DNA of 40,704 bases from Bryobacterales bacterium. Its GTDB lineage: Bacteria > Acidobacteriota > Terriglobia > Bryobacterales > UBA6623. The stretch spans positions 1 through 40,704 of the forward strand of contig JAJDZN010000198.1 of NCBI GenBank assembly GCA_022824585.1, written 5' to 3'. How positions within the stretch are numbered: position 1 is the first letter of the stretch; every line of letters starts with the position of its first letter. This document shows positions 34,067-40,704 of this stretch, one piece after another. The notes beneath the pieces are model-generated. The model worked only from the letters and a program-made list of their open reading frames with translations, did not search any database and was not told where the DNA came from. The position numbers and the translations under genes were made by a program.

Positions 34067-34299
34067 CAACCCGACGCTCGGCACTTGATCCCGTCTGGTG
34101 GGAGAGCATCAGCGGGTCGCTGCGACTGGAGACGTCGATCAGCCAGGCAGGCTGGGCCTTGGCGGTCCCGGCAGCCAAGGGCGGCGCCACGAATGGCAAT
34201 ACTCCCGGCAGAGGCGCCGGCACGAGTTCAGGCTCAATGCTGCGATGCGGGCCACGGATTCGGCCTCGCACAGTCTGCTAGCCTTGATAGTCGTTCGCC

Positions 34300-35091
34300 A
34301 TGCGGCTACTGACATCCATCGCCCTGCTCGCGGTGATCCCGGCCCTCCTCACCGCTGCGCGGACTCACGAGACCAACCCGATGAGTTCGCCCGAAGACTT
34401 CGAAAGGGGCCGGCACCTGTATCGCATCAACTGCGGGGTCTGCCACGGCATGGAGGGCAAGACTGGACGGGGCGCCCGCTTGGCCCGTCGCAGCTACCGG
34501 CATGGCAATTCCGATGCCGCTCTCTTCGACCTGATCGAAGGCGGAGTCCCTGGCACGGACATGCCCGGACTGTGGCTTGACGAGGACGACATCTGGAGAA
34601 TCCTCCTGTTCGTCCGCACGTTCGCGGAAAAGGCCAACGAGGTCTGCAACGCGAGCGGCGACGCGGCCGCCGGAAAGCGCGTCTTCGACTCGCAGGGTTC
34701 GTGCCTAGCCTGCCACACCGTCGGAAGTGGCGGCGGCCGGCTTGGCCCGGACATGTCGTTCGCGGGCGTGCAGTACACCGACCAGCAGCTGCGCGATGCG
34801 CTGCTGGAACCCTCGCGCGAAGTGGCCGCCCGTTACAAGACTGCGAGCCTTGTCACGGCGGAAGGCGAACGCGTCGAGGGAGTCGTGATGAACGAGAACA
34901 GCTACAACATCTTCGTCATGGACCGTTCCGAGAATATCCGCTCGTTCCGCAAAGCGGAGCTTCGATCGCTCGATCTCCCGGAGGAATCGCTGATGCCTGC
35001 CTATGGGGACCTGCTGAGCCCGGCAGATCTCGAAAACCTGATCGCCTACCTGTGCTCGCTGCAAGGGCAGGCCGAGGAGGTCGCGCAGTGA
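34300..35091 (+). CDS. Diheme periplasmic cytochrome c
   Basis: This 263-residue secreted protein (signal MRLLTSIALLAVIPALLTAA) has two heme c sites: C-G-V-C-H at Cys45/Cys48/His49 and C-L-A-C-H at Cys135/Cys138/His139. Likely axial methionines are in TDMPGLW for the first domain and a later Met for the second. The second half (SFAGVQYTDQQLRDALLEPSREVAARYKT, EGVVMNENSYNIFVMD) matches the heme-binding domain often fused to or paired with PQQ proteins. Its stop overlaps the GTG start of the PQQ dehydrogenase, so it is almost certainly that enzyme's electron acceptor. Confidence 0.9.
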   Translation: MRLLTSIALLAVIPALLTAARTHETNPMSSPEDFERGRHLYRINCGVCHGMEGKTGRGARLARRSYRHGNSDAALFDLIEGGVPGTDMPGLWLDEDDIWRILLFVRTFAEKANEVCNASGDAAAGKRVFDSQGSCLACHTVGSGGGRLGPDMSFAGVQYTDQQLRDALLEPSREVAARYKTASLVTAEGERVEGVVMNENSYNIFVMDRSENIRSFRKAELRSLDLPEESLMPAYGDLLSPADLENLIAYLCSLQGQAEEVAQ

Positions 35092-36701
35092 AGACCCTGC
35101 TATTGCGATGGATGCTCCCGTCGGCACTGCTCTGCGCCGCTGGCGCGGCGGGAGAGGTGACCTATCAGGACCTGTTGAACGACCCGAACGTAGCATCTGA
35201 CTGGCTGAACTATCACGGGGGTTACGCCGGGCACCGGCACAGCCTGCTGGACGAGGTGAACCGCTCGAACGTCGAGTCCCTGCGGCTGCAGTGGGCCTTC
35301 CAGGAAAAGATCGCAGAGAAGTTCGAAGTCACGCCCATCGTCCATGACGGAATCATGTACATCACTGTCCCGCCAGGCGATGTCTACGCGCTAGACGCGG
35401 AGACCGGGGCCCGGCTGTGGCGGTATTCCAGGCGCCTGCCTGCCAAGCTGATCGCATGCTGCGGTCTCGTCAACCGCGGTCTGGCGATCCTGGGCGACCG
35501 GCTGTTCATGGCGACCCTGGATGCCTACACGATCGCGCTGGATCGCAAGACGGGGCGCCTGCTGTGGGAGACGGAACTGATCGATTACTCCCTAGGCTAT
35601 TCGGGCACGCTCGCTCCCTTGGTGGTCAAGGACATGGTCATGGTCGGCACGGCCGGAGGCGAGTACGGCATCCGGGGGTTTATCGACGCCTTCGATGTCG
35701 AGACCGGAGAGCGCCGCTGGCGCTTCTACACGGTCCCGGGCCCGGGAGAGTTCGGCAACGACACTTGGTCCGGAGACTCGTGGAAGACTGGCGGGGCCTC
35801 GATCTGGATCACCCCCAGCTACGACCCCGAACTGAACCTCGTCTACTGGGGCGTGGGCAATCCGGGGCCGGACTGGAACGGCGATGTGCGCCTGGGGGAC
35901 AACCTGTTCTCGGATTCCGTGGTTGCCCTGGACGCGGACACCGGCAAGCGCAAGTGGCACTTCCAGTTCACCCCGCACGACGTCCATGACTGGGACGCCA
36001 CGCAAGTCATGGTGCTGATCGACCGGGAGTACCGAGGAGTGGAGCGCAAGCTGCTGGTCACCGCCAACCGGAACGGCTTCATCTACATGCTCGATCGCGA
36101 AACGGGCGAGTTTCTCAAGGCGACGCAATTCGTCAAGCAGACCTGGGCGGTCGGGATCTCTGAAGAAGGCCGACCGATTCGGCGGCCGGGCATGGAGCCG
36201 AGCGCCGAGGGCATCGAGGTGTACCCGGCGGTGGCCGGCGGCACGAATTGGATGTCTCCTGCCTACAGCCCAGACACGGGCCTGCTGTACGTCTCTTGCC
36301 GCGAAGGCAGCAGCATGTACTTCAAGGGCGAGACCGAGTACCGGCCCGGCACCCGCTACTGGGGCAGCATGTTCGTCAACGAGTCCACCATGGACGAGTG
36401 GTACGGCGCTGTCCGGGCATTCCATCCGGTGACTGCCGAGAAGGTCTGGGAGCACAAGCTCTTCCAGCCAGTGTGGGCCGGATTGCTCTCCACGGCCGGC
36501 GGCTTGGTGTTTGCCGGAGGCAGCGGTGGCTTCTTCAAGGCGCTTGATTCCGAATCGGGCGAGGAGCTGTGGCGAATCAACCTCGGAGCGTCGATCCTGG
36601 CCAGCCCGATGACGTACGAGGTCAACGGCCGCCAGCTGGTTGCGGTTGCCTCCGGCGGCGGGATGTTCGTGTTCGCGCTGCCGCAAGAATCCGCGCCGTA
36701 G
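35088..36701 (+). CDS. PQQ-dependent alcohol dehydrogenase without cytochrome domain
   Basis: This 537-residue periplasmic quinoprotein has a signal peptide (VKTLLLRWMLPSALLCAAGAAGE) and then the beta-propeller. The vicinal cysteines are Cys124-Cys125 (IACCGLVNRG). The catalytic aspartate is Asp301 in H-D-W-D, with Asp303 two residues on (D-x-D, seen in lanthanide-using methanol dehydrogenases and also in membrane glucose dehydrogenase). Propeller repeats such as TGRLLWETELID and SGEELWRINLG are present. The GTG at 35088 is supported by GAGGAGG seven bases upstream and by overlap with the cytochrome gene. Unlike the first PQQ enzyme it has no heme domain, so electrons must go to the diheme protein. 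The substrate could be an alcohol or a sugar. Confidence 0.9.
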   Translation: MKTLLLRWMLPSALLCAAGAAGEVTYQDLLNDPNVASDWLNYHGGYAGHRHSLLDEVNRSNVESLRLQWAFQEKIAEKFEVTPIVHDGIMYITVPPGDVYALDAETGARLWRYSRRLPAKLIACCGLVNRGLAILGDRLFMATLDAYTIALDRKTGRLLWETELIDYSLGYSGTLAPLVVKDMVMVGTAGGEYGIRGFIDAFDVETGERRWRFYTVPGPGEFGNDTWSGDSWKTGGASIWITPSYDPELNLVYWGVGNPGPDWNGDVRLGDNLFSDSVVALDADTGKRKWHFQFTPHDVHDWDATQVMVLIDREYRGVERKLLVTANRNGFIYMLDRETGEFLKATQFVKQTWAVGISEEGRPIRRPGMEPSAEGIEVYPAVAGGTNWMSPAYSPDTGLLYVSCREGSSMYFKGETEYRPGTRYWGSMFVNESTMDEWYGAVRAFHPVTAEKVWEHKLFQPVWAGLLSTAGGLVFAGGSGGFFKALDSESGEELWRINLGASILASPMTYEVNGRQLVAVASGGGMFVFALPQESAP

Positions 36702-36792
36702 AAGGCCCCGGATTCCTGCGGTGGGTCGGTCAGGCGCCAGGGTTGGACGCAGCAAGCGAGCCGTCGGGCCGCCGCCGCACGGAGGTGAAGCG

Positions 36793-38097
36793 ATGAGCAC
36801 CCGCAGGCAGACGACAGAGAACACTGATCGGGGCGCCGTCACCCGGCGCCGGATGGCGCACGGAGTCGGCGCGGTCCTCGGATCCGCGGCGGTGATGCGG
36901 GAGTTGCGGGCGGAAGCGTTGGCGGCGCCTTCCGCGTCCGCTGCCCAGGCCGCGTCCGTGGGCCCCTACGACCCGGACTGGCTGCCCCCGGGCGTGCGCT
37001 CGCGCTTCGTCCACGGCGTCAACGGGCTCACGATGCACGTGCTGGAGGCCGGCTTCGAGCCCGGCGGGCGCCCGGCTCTGCTGCTGCTGCACGGCTTCCC
37101 CGAGCTCGGCTACAGCTGGCGGCACGTGCTGGCGCCGCTGGCCGCGGCCGGCTATCACGTCATCGCACCGGATCAGCGCGGCTACGGCCGCACCACCGGC
37201 TGGAGCGCGGACTACGACGGCGACCTGCGGCCGTTCAGCCGGATGAACGCCGTGCGCGACGCCCTCGCGCTGGTATCGGCGTTAGGCTACCGCACCGTGG
37301 ACGCCGTCATCGGCCACGATTTCGGATCGCCGATCGCCGCCTGGTGCGCCGTGGCGCGTCCGGATGTGTTCCGGGCGGTGACGCTGATGAGCGCCCCGTT
37401 CGGCGGTACGCCGACGTTTCCGTTCGGGACGGCGGACGACGGCCCGCGCGCCGCGCCGGCCGCCGAGCCGGACATCTACGAGGAGCTGGCGCGCCTGCCC
37501 CGCCCGCGCAGGCACTACCAGCGCTACTACCGAACACGCGAGGCGAACCCCAACATGTGGCGCGCCCCGCAGGGCGTCCACGCGTTCCTGCGCGCCTACT
37601 ACCACCACAAGAGCGCCGACTGGGCCGCGAACCGCCCGCACCGGCTGGCATCGTGGACGGCCGCCGAGGTCGCGCAGATGCCGACCTACTACATCATGGA
37701 CCTCGACATGGGCATGGCGGAGACTGTCGCCCGCGAGATGCCGACCGCGGCCGAGATCGCGGCCAACCGCTGGCTGCCCGACGACGAGCTGCGCGTCTAC
37801 AGCACGGAGTACGAGCGCAACGGGTTCCAGGGCGGCCTTCAGTGGTACCGCTCCGGCGTGATCACGGACGAGCCGCTGACCTTCGCCGGCCGCACAATCG
37901 ACATCCCGTCGCTGTTCATCGGCGGCGCGAGCGACTGGGGCGTCTATCAGCGCCCGGGGGCGTTCGAGCGGATGCAGGAGAGCGCCTGCACCGACTTTCG
38001 CGGCGCGCACCTGCTCGACGGCGCCGGCCACTGGGTGCAGCAGGAGCGGCCCGAGGAGACCGTCCGCCTGCTGCTGGAGTTCCTGCGAGCAGCGTAG
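36793..38097 (+). CDS. Epoxide hydrolase-like alpha/beta hydrolase with Tat-like leader
   Basis: This 434-residue protein has a leader (TRRRMAHGVGAVLGSAAVM) and then an alpha/beta hydrolase fold. The oxyanion-hole segment is LLHGFPELGYSWRH, followed by APDQRGYGRT. The nucleophile site GHDFGS places Asp176 where epoxide hydrolases and haloalkane dehalogenases have theirs, and His413 in GAGHWVQQERPE is the catalytic histidine. A cap with several tyrosines lies between. Epoxide hydrolysis is the likeliest reaction; fluoroacetate-type dehalogenation is an alternative. GGAGG seven bases before the ATG supports the start. The gene looks even more GC-rich at third codon positions than its neighbours, hinting at transfer. 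Confidence 0.85.
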   Translation: MSTRRQTTENTDRGAVTRRRMAHGVGAVLGSAAVMRELRAEALAAPSASAAQAASVGPYDPDWLPPGVRSRFVHGVNGLTMHVLEAGFEPGGRPALLLLHGFPELGYSWRHVLAPLAAAGYHVIAPDQRGYGRTTGWSADYDGDLRPFSRMNAVRDALALVSALGYRTVDAVIGHDFGSPIAAWCAVARPDVFRAVTLMSAPFGGTPTFPFGTADDGPRAAPAAEPDIYEELARLPRPRRHYQRYYRTREANPNMWRAPQGVHAFLRAYYHHKSADWAANRPHRLASWTAAEVAQMPTYYIMDLDMGMAETVAREMPTAAEIAANRWLPDDELRVYSTEYERNGFQGGLQWYRSGVITDEPLTFAGRTIDIPSLFIGGASDWGVYQRPGAFERMQESACTDFRGAHLLDGAGHWVQQERPEETVRLLLEFLRAA

Positions 38098-38121
38098 CCG
38101 CGCGCGTCACGGAGGCGCCCG

Positions 38122-38268
38122 ATGAAGGAACGCGTATACACTGGTCGATCAGTGGCTCTCGGCTCGGCGACCGGCGCAGTCGAGTCGATCATGCTCGGCG
38201 CGTTCGGCATAGATTGGGTGTTGGCGTGCACGACCGGGCTGGCCGCCGGTGCCTTCGCACTGCCTTGA
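38122..38268 (+). CDS. 48-residue hydrophobic microprotein
   Basis: This short open frame encodes a 48-residue protein starting MKERVYTGRSVALGS and ending GLAAGAFALP. The middle and end are mostly Gly, Ala, Leu, Ile and Val with one Trp and one Cys, so it may be a small membrane protein. A perfect GGAGG (38111-38115) lies six bases before the ATG, the main reason to call it. It starts 24 bp after the hydrolase stop and ends 20 bp before the arsI-like start, so all three could be one transcript. I recognise no family. Confidence 0.5.
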   Translation: MKERVYTGRSVALGSATGAVESIMLGAFGIDWVLACTTGLAAGAFALP

Positions 38269-38288
38269 CGCCATCGAAAGAGCACACC

Positions 38289-38726
38289 ATGTCCCGAGTA
38301 CAGCTAGCGATAAACGTGACCGACCTCGACAAGGCGATCGCGTTCTACTCCCGCCTGTTCGACACCGCCCCCGCGAAGGTGAAGCCCGGCTACGCGAACT
38401 TCGCGATTGCCGATCCGCCACTGAAGCTGGTCCTGTTCGAGGGTCGAGAGGGAGCGACCCTCAACCACTTGGGCGTCGAGGTGGAGACGGCCGATGAGGT
38501 TGCGTCGGCCGAACGGCGCCTGCACCGGGCCGGGCTCGAGACGACCGGCGTCGAGGACACGATCTGCTGCTATGCAGAGAAGACGGAGACGTGGATGGCC
38601 GACCCCGACGGAGCCCGCTGGGAGTGGTACGTGAAGTCGGGAGACGCCGGGCAACTCCACCAGACGGCCGTCGGCCGCCGCTCGTCCTGCGCAGACGACA
38701 GCGCACCCGCAACCTGCTGCTCGTGA
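38289..38726 (+). CDS. arsI: ArsI-type C-As lyase (ArsI/CadI-family vicinal-oxygen-chelate dioxygenase)
   Basis: ArsI cleaves the carbon-arsenic bond of trivalent methyl- and aryl-arsenicals using Fe2+ and O2. The 145-residue protein has the glyoxalase/VOC fold (INVTDLDKAIAFYSRLF). Predicted Fe ligands are Gln5, His60 (NHLGVEV) and Glu112 (WEWY), matching the Gln-His-Glu set of characterised ArsI. The arsenical-binding pair is Cys93-Cys94 (DTICCYAEKTETWMADPDG). A second pair, Cys143-Cys144, lies at the very C-terminus. No arsR, arsB, arsC or arsM gene is nearby, so it is an orphan. A cadmium-binding role (CadI) is the main alternative. It is convergent with the toxin gene 13 bp away. Confidence 0.85.
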   Translation: MSRVQLAINVTDLDKAIAFYSRLFDTAPAKVKPGYANFAIADPPLKLVLFEGREGATLNHLGVEVETADEVASAERRLHRAGLETTGVEDTICCYAEKTETWMADPDGARWEWYVKSGDAGQLHQTAVGRRSSCADDSAPATCCS

Positions 38727-38739
38727 GCCCCGCGCGCCG

Positions 38740-39168
38740 CTACCGCAACGGGTTCTGCCACTCCAGACCATCGAACCGGGCGAAGTCACCATCGGTCGAG
38801 CAGAGAACGAGGCCGTGCTCGATGGCCAGAGCCGCCAGGTGGGCGTCGGGAACGAGATTCGCGCGGCCCTCCGCACTCACCATGAGCGGAGCGAGCACAT
38901 CCTGATGGCGCTCCGTCGGCAGTGGGATCCAGACCGACCGTGTCGCGAGCCATGACTCCACCTGAAGCCACGCGGTGGACACCGCGGCGGGCCGATCGAA
39001 GATGCGCGGATTGCTGACAATCCGCACGAAGGCCAGCAGACTGGGCCACGGAATCCCCACGGGAGCGGCGGCATTGATGCGGTCGTCCAACCACGTACGC
39101 GCCCGCCCGTGCTGCGGGAATGAAGCCACGTGCGCGTAGACGAGCAGGTTGGCGTCGACGAGGATCAC
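38740..39168 (-). CDS. PIN-domain toxin (VapC-like, module 2)
   Basis: This 142-residue PIN protein starts MILVDANLLVYAHV from a GTG (39166-39168) that overlaps the antitoxin stop by four bases (GTGA), so the pair is coupled. Acidic residues are Asp in LVDANLL, Asp in VPDAHLAALA and Asp in CSTDGDFARF. The usual second acid (as in T/S-E) is replaced in WPSLLAFVRIVSNPRIF; the subgroup ending in NPRIF often has this form, so the toxin may still be active. Expected activity is RNA cleavage. The first 47 residues of the longer open frame are not part of the protein. Confidence 0.82.
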   Translation of the reverse strand: MILVDANLLVYAHVASFPQHGRARTWLDDRINAAAPVGIPWPSLLAFVRIVSNPRIFDRPAAVSTAWLQVESWLATRSVWIPLPTERHQDVLAPLMVSAEGRANLVPDAHLAALAIEHGLVLCSTDGDFARFDGLEWQNPLR

Positions 39169-39413
39169 CGGAAATCCTCGCCTTCCGCGACGGCGAGTGC
39201 TTCGGCAACGTCGTCGAGGCTGCCAATCCGACAACGACCCAAATCCGCGGCAGGCGTCCTGTAGGCCGCCGGCTGGCCGGACGGAGCCGCCATGGCGCGT
39301 AGACCGCACCGCAGCGCCTCGTTCACGACCGCCTTGAAGCTCTGACCCCGCACCCGCTGCATTCGTTCGGCCAGGGCCGCCACATCAGGGTCCAACGTCA
39401 AAGTGGTACGCAT
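39165..39413 (-). CDS. Antitoxin (VapB-like ribbon-helix-helix, module 2)
   Basis: Starting at the ATG at 39413, this 82-residue protein begins MRTTLTLDPDVAALAERMQR and continues GQSFKAVVNEALRCGL, a typical RHH antitoxin N-terminus. The Pro/Ala-rich second half would bind the toxin. ATGs at 39425 and 39422 are in frame, but the family normally begins MRTTL, and a -10 box lies immediately upstream. It should repress its own operon. Confidence 0.8.
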   Translation of the reverse strand: MRTTLTLDPDVAALAERMQRVRGQSFKAVVNEALRCGLRAMAAPSGQPAAYRTPAADLGRCRIGSLDDVAEALAVAEGEDFR

Positions 39414-39420
39414 GCATCGC

Positions 39421-39442
39421 ATCATAGAACATGTGATGTGTT
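39421..39442 (-). promoter_or_regulatory. -10 box and operator-like palindrome of toxin-antitoxin module 2
   Basis: On the minus strand TATGAT (39426 to 39421, 5 of 6 consensus bases) ends 7 bp before the ATG at 39413, so transcription would begin at the start codon and the mRNA would be leaderless. Overlapping its upstream side is AACATGTGATGTGTT (39428-39442), an imperfect palindrome that could bind the antitoxin. A standard -35 box is not visible. Confidence 0.45.
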
Positions 39443-39752
39443 GATGCTGATCGTTCGTGCCTGCTCACGCCGCGACCGCCTCGGCGCCGCCACGCTCGTC
39501 CCGCTCGCCAATGCCCGCGGGCAGGCCCTCGCCAACCGAATGCTTGCCCGCTCGGGCGGCAATCTCCTCTTCGAGAAACAGGGCGTCCAGGGAGTGCCCA
39601 CCTTCGCCGAAGCCGCCCAGTGCATGCTCGAACGGAAGCGCGACGGCTGGCGCAGTCGGTGGCATGCTCAGAACTGGTGGCGCAGCATGGAGCGGTACGT
39701 GTTCACTCGCGTCGGCAACCGACCCGTGTCCGAGGCGGATCGCGGAGCGTGA
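39438..39752 (+). pseudogene. Remnant of a phage-type tyrosine integrase
   Basis: The open frame (104 codons) carries the junction between the DNA-binding arm and the core-binding domain of a prophage-type integrase: VPLANARGQALANRMLARSGGN, then VPTFAEAAQCMLERKRDGW and NWWRSMERYVFTRVGNRPVSEAD. The N-terminal arm start and the whole catalytic domain with R-H-R-Y are missing. No intact mobile element is nearby. Confidence 0.65.
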
Positions 39753-39906
39753 TGCGCGGGCAGCCAAGCAGCGGGCGAGCACGGCAGAGCAGGCGACAAG
39801 CGCGGCGAAGCAGGAGGCCAGCGCAGCGGACGAGCGAGTGCGGGCACTGGAGGAGCAACTCCGCACCCTCACGGCCGATGCCGCTCCAGCCGAGCGCGAC
39901 CGCTAA
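39736..39906 (+). pseudogene. Orphan coiled-coil C-terminal fragment joined to the integrase remnant
   Basis: In a different frame from the integrase fragment, this stretch reads RIAERDARAAKQRASTAEQA, continues with similar Ala/Glu/Arg repeats and ends VRALEEQLRTL before a TAA. Such tails are common at the C-terminus of Uma2-family nuclease-fold proteins. The rest of such a gene is absent, so this is most likely a fragment fused by deletion or recombination near 39740. Confidence 0.45.
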
Positions 39907-40353
39907 CTGCCAGTCCGAGGCACTGGGCGATCCCATCCGCCCGCCACAAAGCTCGGGACTGGCGCAGGATTGCAAGTCGGCTCACTCCCTTGAACTCCTA
40001 AACAGACCCGCAATCGCCGGTCTCGCTGTCGATGATTGGTAGGCGCTTGAGTTGGGATTCGGGACCGCAATACCTGGTTGGTCTGAGGTGCGCCTCGCTA
40101 GCTGTACCGTGACCTTGTGCGGCAGCCACACGGTGAAACCGCCAGCCGGACACGAGTCCTTTCCGCTGCGCTTCAGTTGGATTGCCAAGCGTCTGGAGAC
40201 GCTACCAAACGATCCCGCAGCAGCCGACCATAATTGGAATCGTCGGCGCGACTGCGGTACCATGCGGCTACTCGGTTCAGAGCCGTCTGACGGTCCTGCT
40301 GCTCACTGGCCTTCCAACCAGCCTGAGTTGCTGAACGGCGCGGTGACGCACGC
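39907..40353. other. Gap without a recognisable gene
   Basis: Open frames on both strands here look random and match nothing I recognise. A CATAAT hexamer (40230-40235) about 120 bp before the ABC transporter gene could be part of its promoter, without a clear -35 box. The stretch borders the integrase remnant and may be decayed mobile DNA. Confidence 0.4.
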
Positions 40354-40704
40354 ATGCCGGTAGTAGACGTCGACGGGCTGACCTTCACCTACGCGTCCAG
40401 AACGGCTCCTGCGGTGCGCGATCTCCGCTTCAGCATCGACCAGGGTGAGATTTTCGGGTTTCTCGGGCCGAACGGCGCGGGCAAGTCGACCACACAGAAG
40501 CTACTGATCGGGCTCCTGCGGGGCTATCAGGGCACCGTCTTGGTGCTGGGCCGGGATCTCGCGGACTGCGAATCCGACTACTACGAGCGGATTGGCGTTT
40601 CGTTCGAGTTGCCCAACCACTATCTCCGGCTGAGCGGCCTAGAGAACCTCAGCTACTTCCAGGCGCTTTACCGGGGCGAGACCCGACAGCCGGAGGCGCT
40701 ACTC
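40354..40704 (+). CDS. ABC transporter ATP-binding protein (N-terminal part, cut by window edge)
   Basis: The first 117 codons are present with no stop. The protein starts MPVVDVDGLTFTYASRTAPA and has Walker A GPNGAGKSTT preceded by GEIFGFL, then a Q-loop-region variant near GVSFELPNHYLRLSGLENL. This is the pattern of ABC-2-type export ATPases (drug, lipid or polysaccharide export). The Walker B and signature motifs lie beyond the edge. Where the family normally has a Q-loop glutamine, VSFELP is read, which resembles the variant subgroup of these ATPases. Confidence 0.8.
   Translation, partial: MPVVDVDGLTFTYASRTAPAVRDLRFSIDQGEIFGFLGPNGAGKSTTQKLLIGLLRGYQGTVLVLGRDLADCESDYYERIGVSFELPNHYLRLSGLENLSYFQALYRGETRQPEALL

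Overview
The window is a GC-rich bacterial chromosome segment with 28 protein genes I can support (one cut off at the right edge), one tRNA, two decayed genes and several regulatory candidates. The organism is Gram-negative: it has a TonB-dependent receptor, periplasmic quinoproteins and cytochromes c, and a SurA-like chaperone. Many secreted oxidoreductases have Tat-like leaders, and there is a DUF1501 protein, an OB-fold/HD exonuclease and LytS/LytTR signalling. Together these fit Acidobacteriota best, perhaps a Solibacter/Bryobacterales-like lineage. That assignment is inference from gene content; there is no rRNA here to confirm it.

Layout. (1) 201-8805, plus strand: a catabolic run of Gfo/Idh/MocA oxidoreductase, tandem alpha/beta hydrolase, PQQ dehydrogenase with its own cytochrome c domain, an N-methyl amino acid (sarcosine-type) oxidase and a DUF1501 protein. 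(2) 8911-10308, minus: ammonium channel. (3) 10666-13424, plus: the housekeeping operon phoH-ybeY-era followed by a small BON-domain protein. (4) 13720-14369: a RHH/PIN toxin-antitoxin pair. (5) 14494-16119: a GH29 fucosidase-like lipoprotein, then a frameshifted second copy of the BON gene. (6) 16584-19588, minus: a bifunctional beta-oxidation enzyme, with a perfect palindrome next to its ribosome binding site, and a zinc-ribbon membrane protein. (7) 19932-21413: gatB. (8) 21443-25206: a LytTR response regulator and a divergent LytS-type kinase, separated by an AT-rich segment and a small coiled-coil membrane protein. (9) 25302-28572: SurA/PrsA-like isomerase, YhaM-like exonuclease and a short-chain dehydrogenase, tightly packed; then tRNA-Lys(CTT). 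(10) 28992-36701: TonB receptor with two His/Asp/Glu-rich insertions, glutathione-independent formaldehyde dehydrogenase, a TIM-barrel isomerase-like lipoprotein, and a diheme cytochrome c translationally coupled to a second PQQ dehydrogenase. (11) 36793-39906: an accessory stretch with an epoxide-hydrolase-like protein, a 48-residue microprotein, an orphan ArsI-type C-As lyase, a second toxin-antitoxin pair and an integrase remnant. (12) From 40354: the start of an ABC transporter ATPase.

How it fits together. Much of the window concerns periplasmic oxidation and one-carbon or N-methyl substrates. Two quinoproteins feed cytochromes c, the sarcosine-type oxidase would release formaldehyde and H2O2, and the formaldehyde dehydrogenase would remove the formaldehyde. 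Both quinoproteins carry a D-x-D motif at the catalytic aspartate, which is the lanthanide signature in methanol-type enzymes but is not unique to them. The most unusual features are the metal-binding-like TonB receptor, the AT-rich insertion with a coiled-coil protein between the two signalling genes, the orphan ArsI with an extra Cys-Cys tail beside an unannotated microprotein, and the palindrome controlling the beta-oxidation gene. I found no CRISPR array, no intact insertion sequence and no complete defence system.
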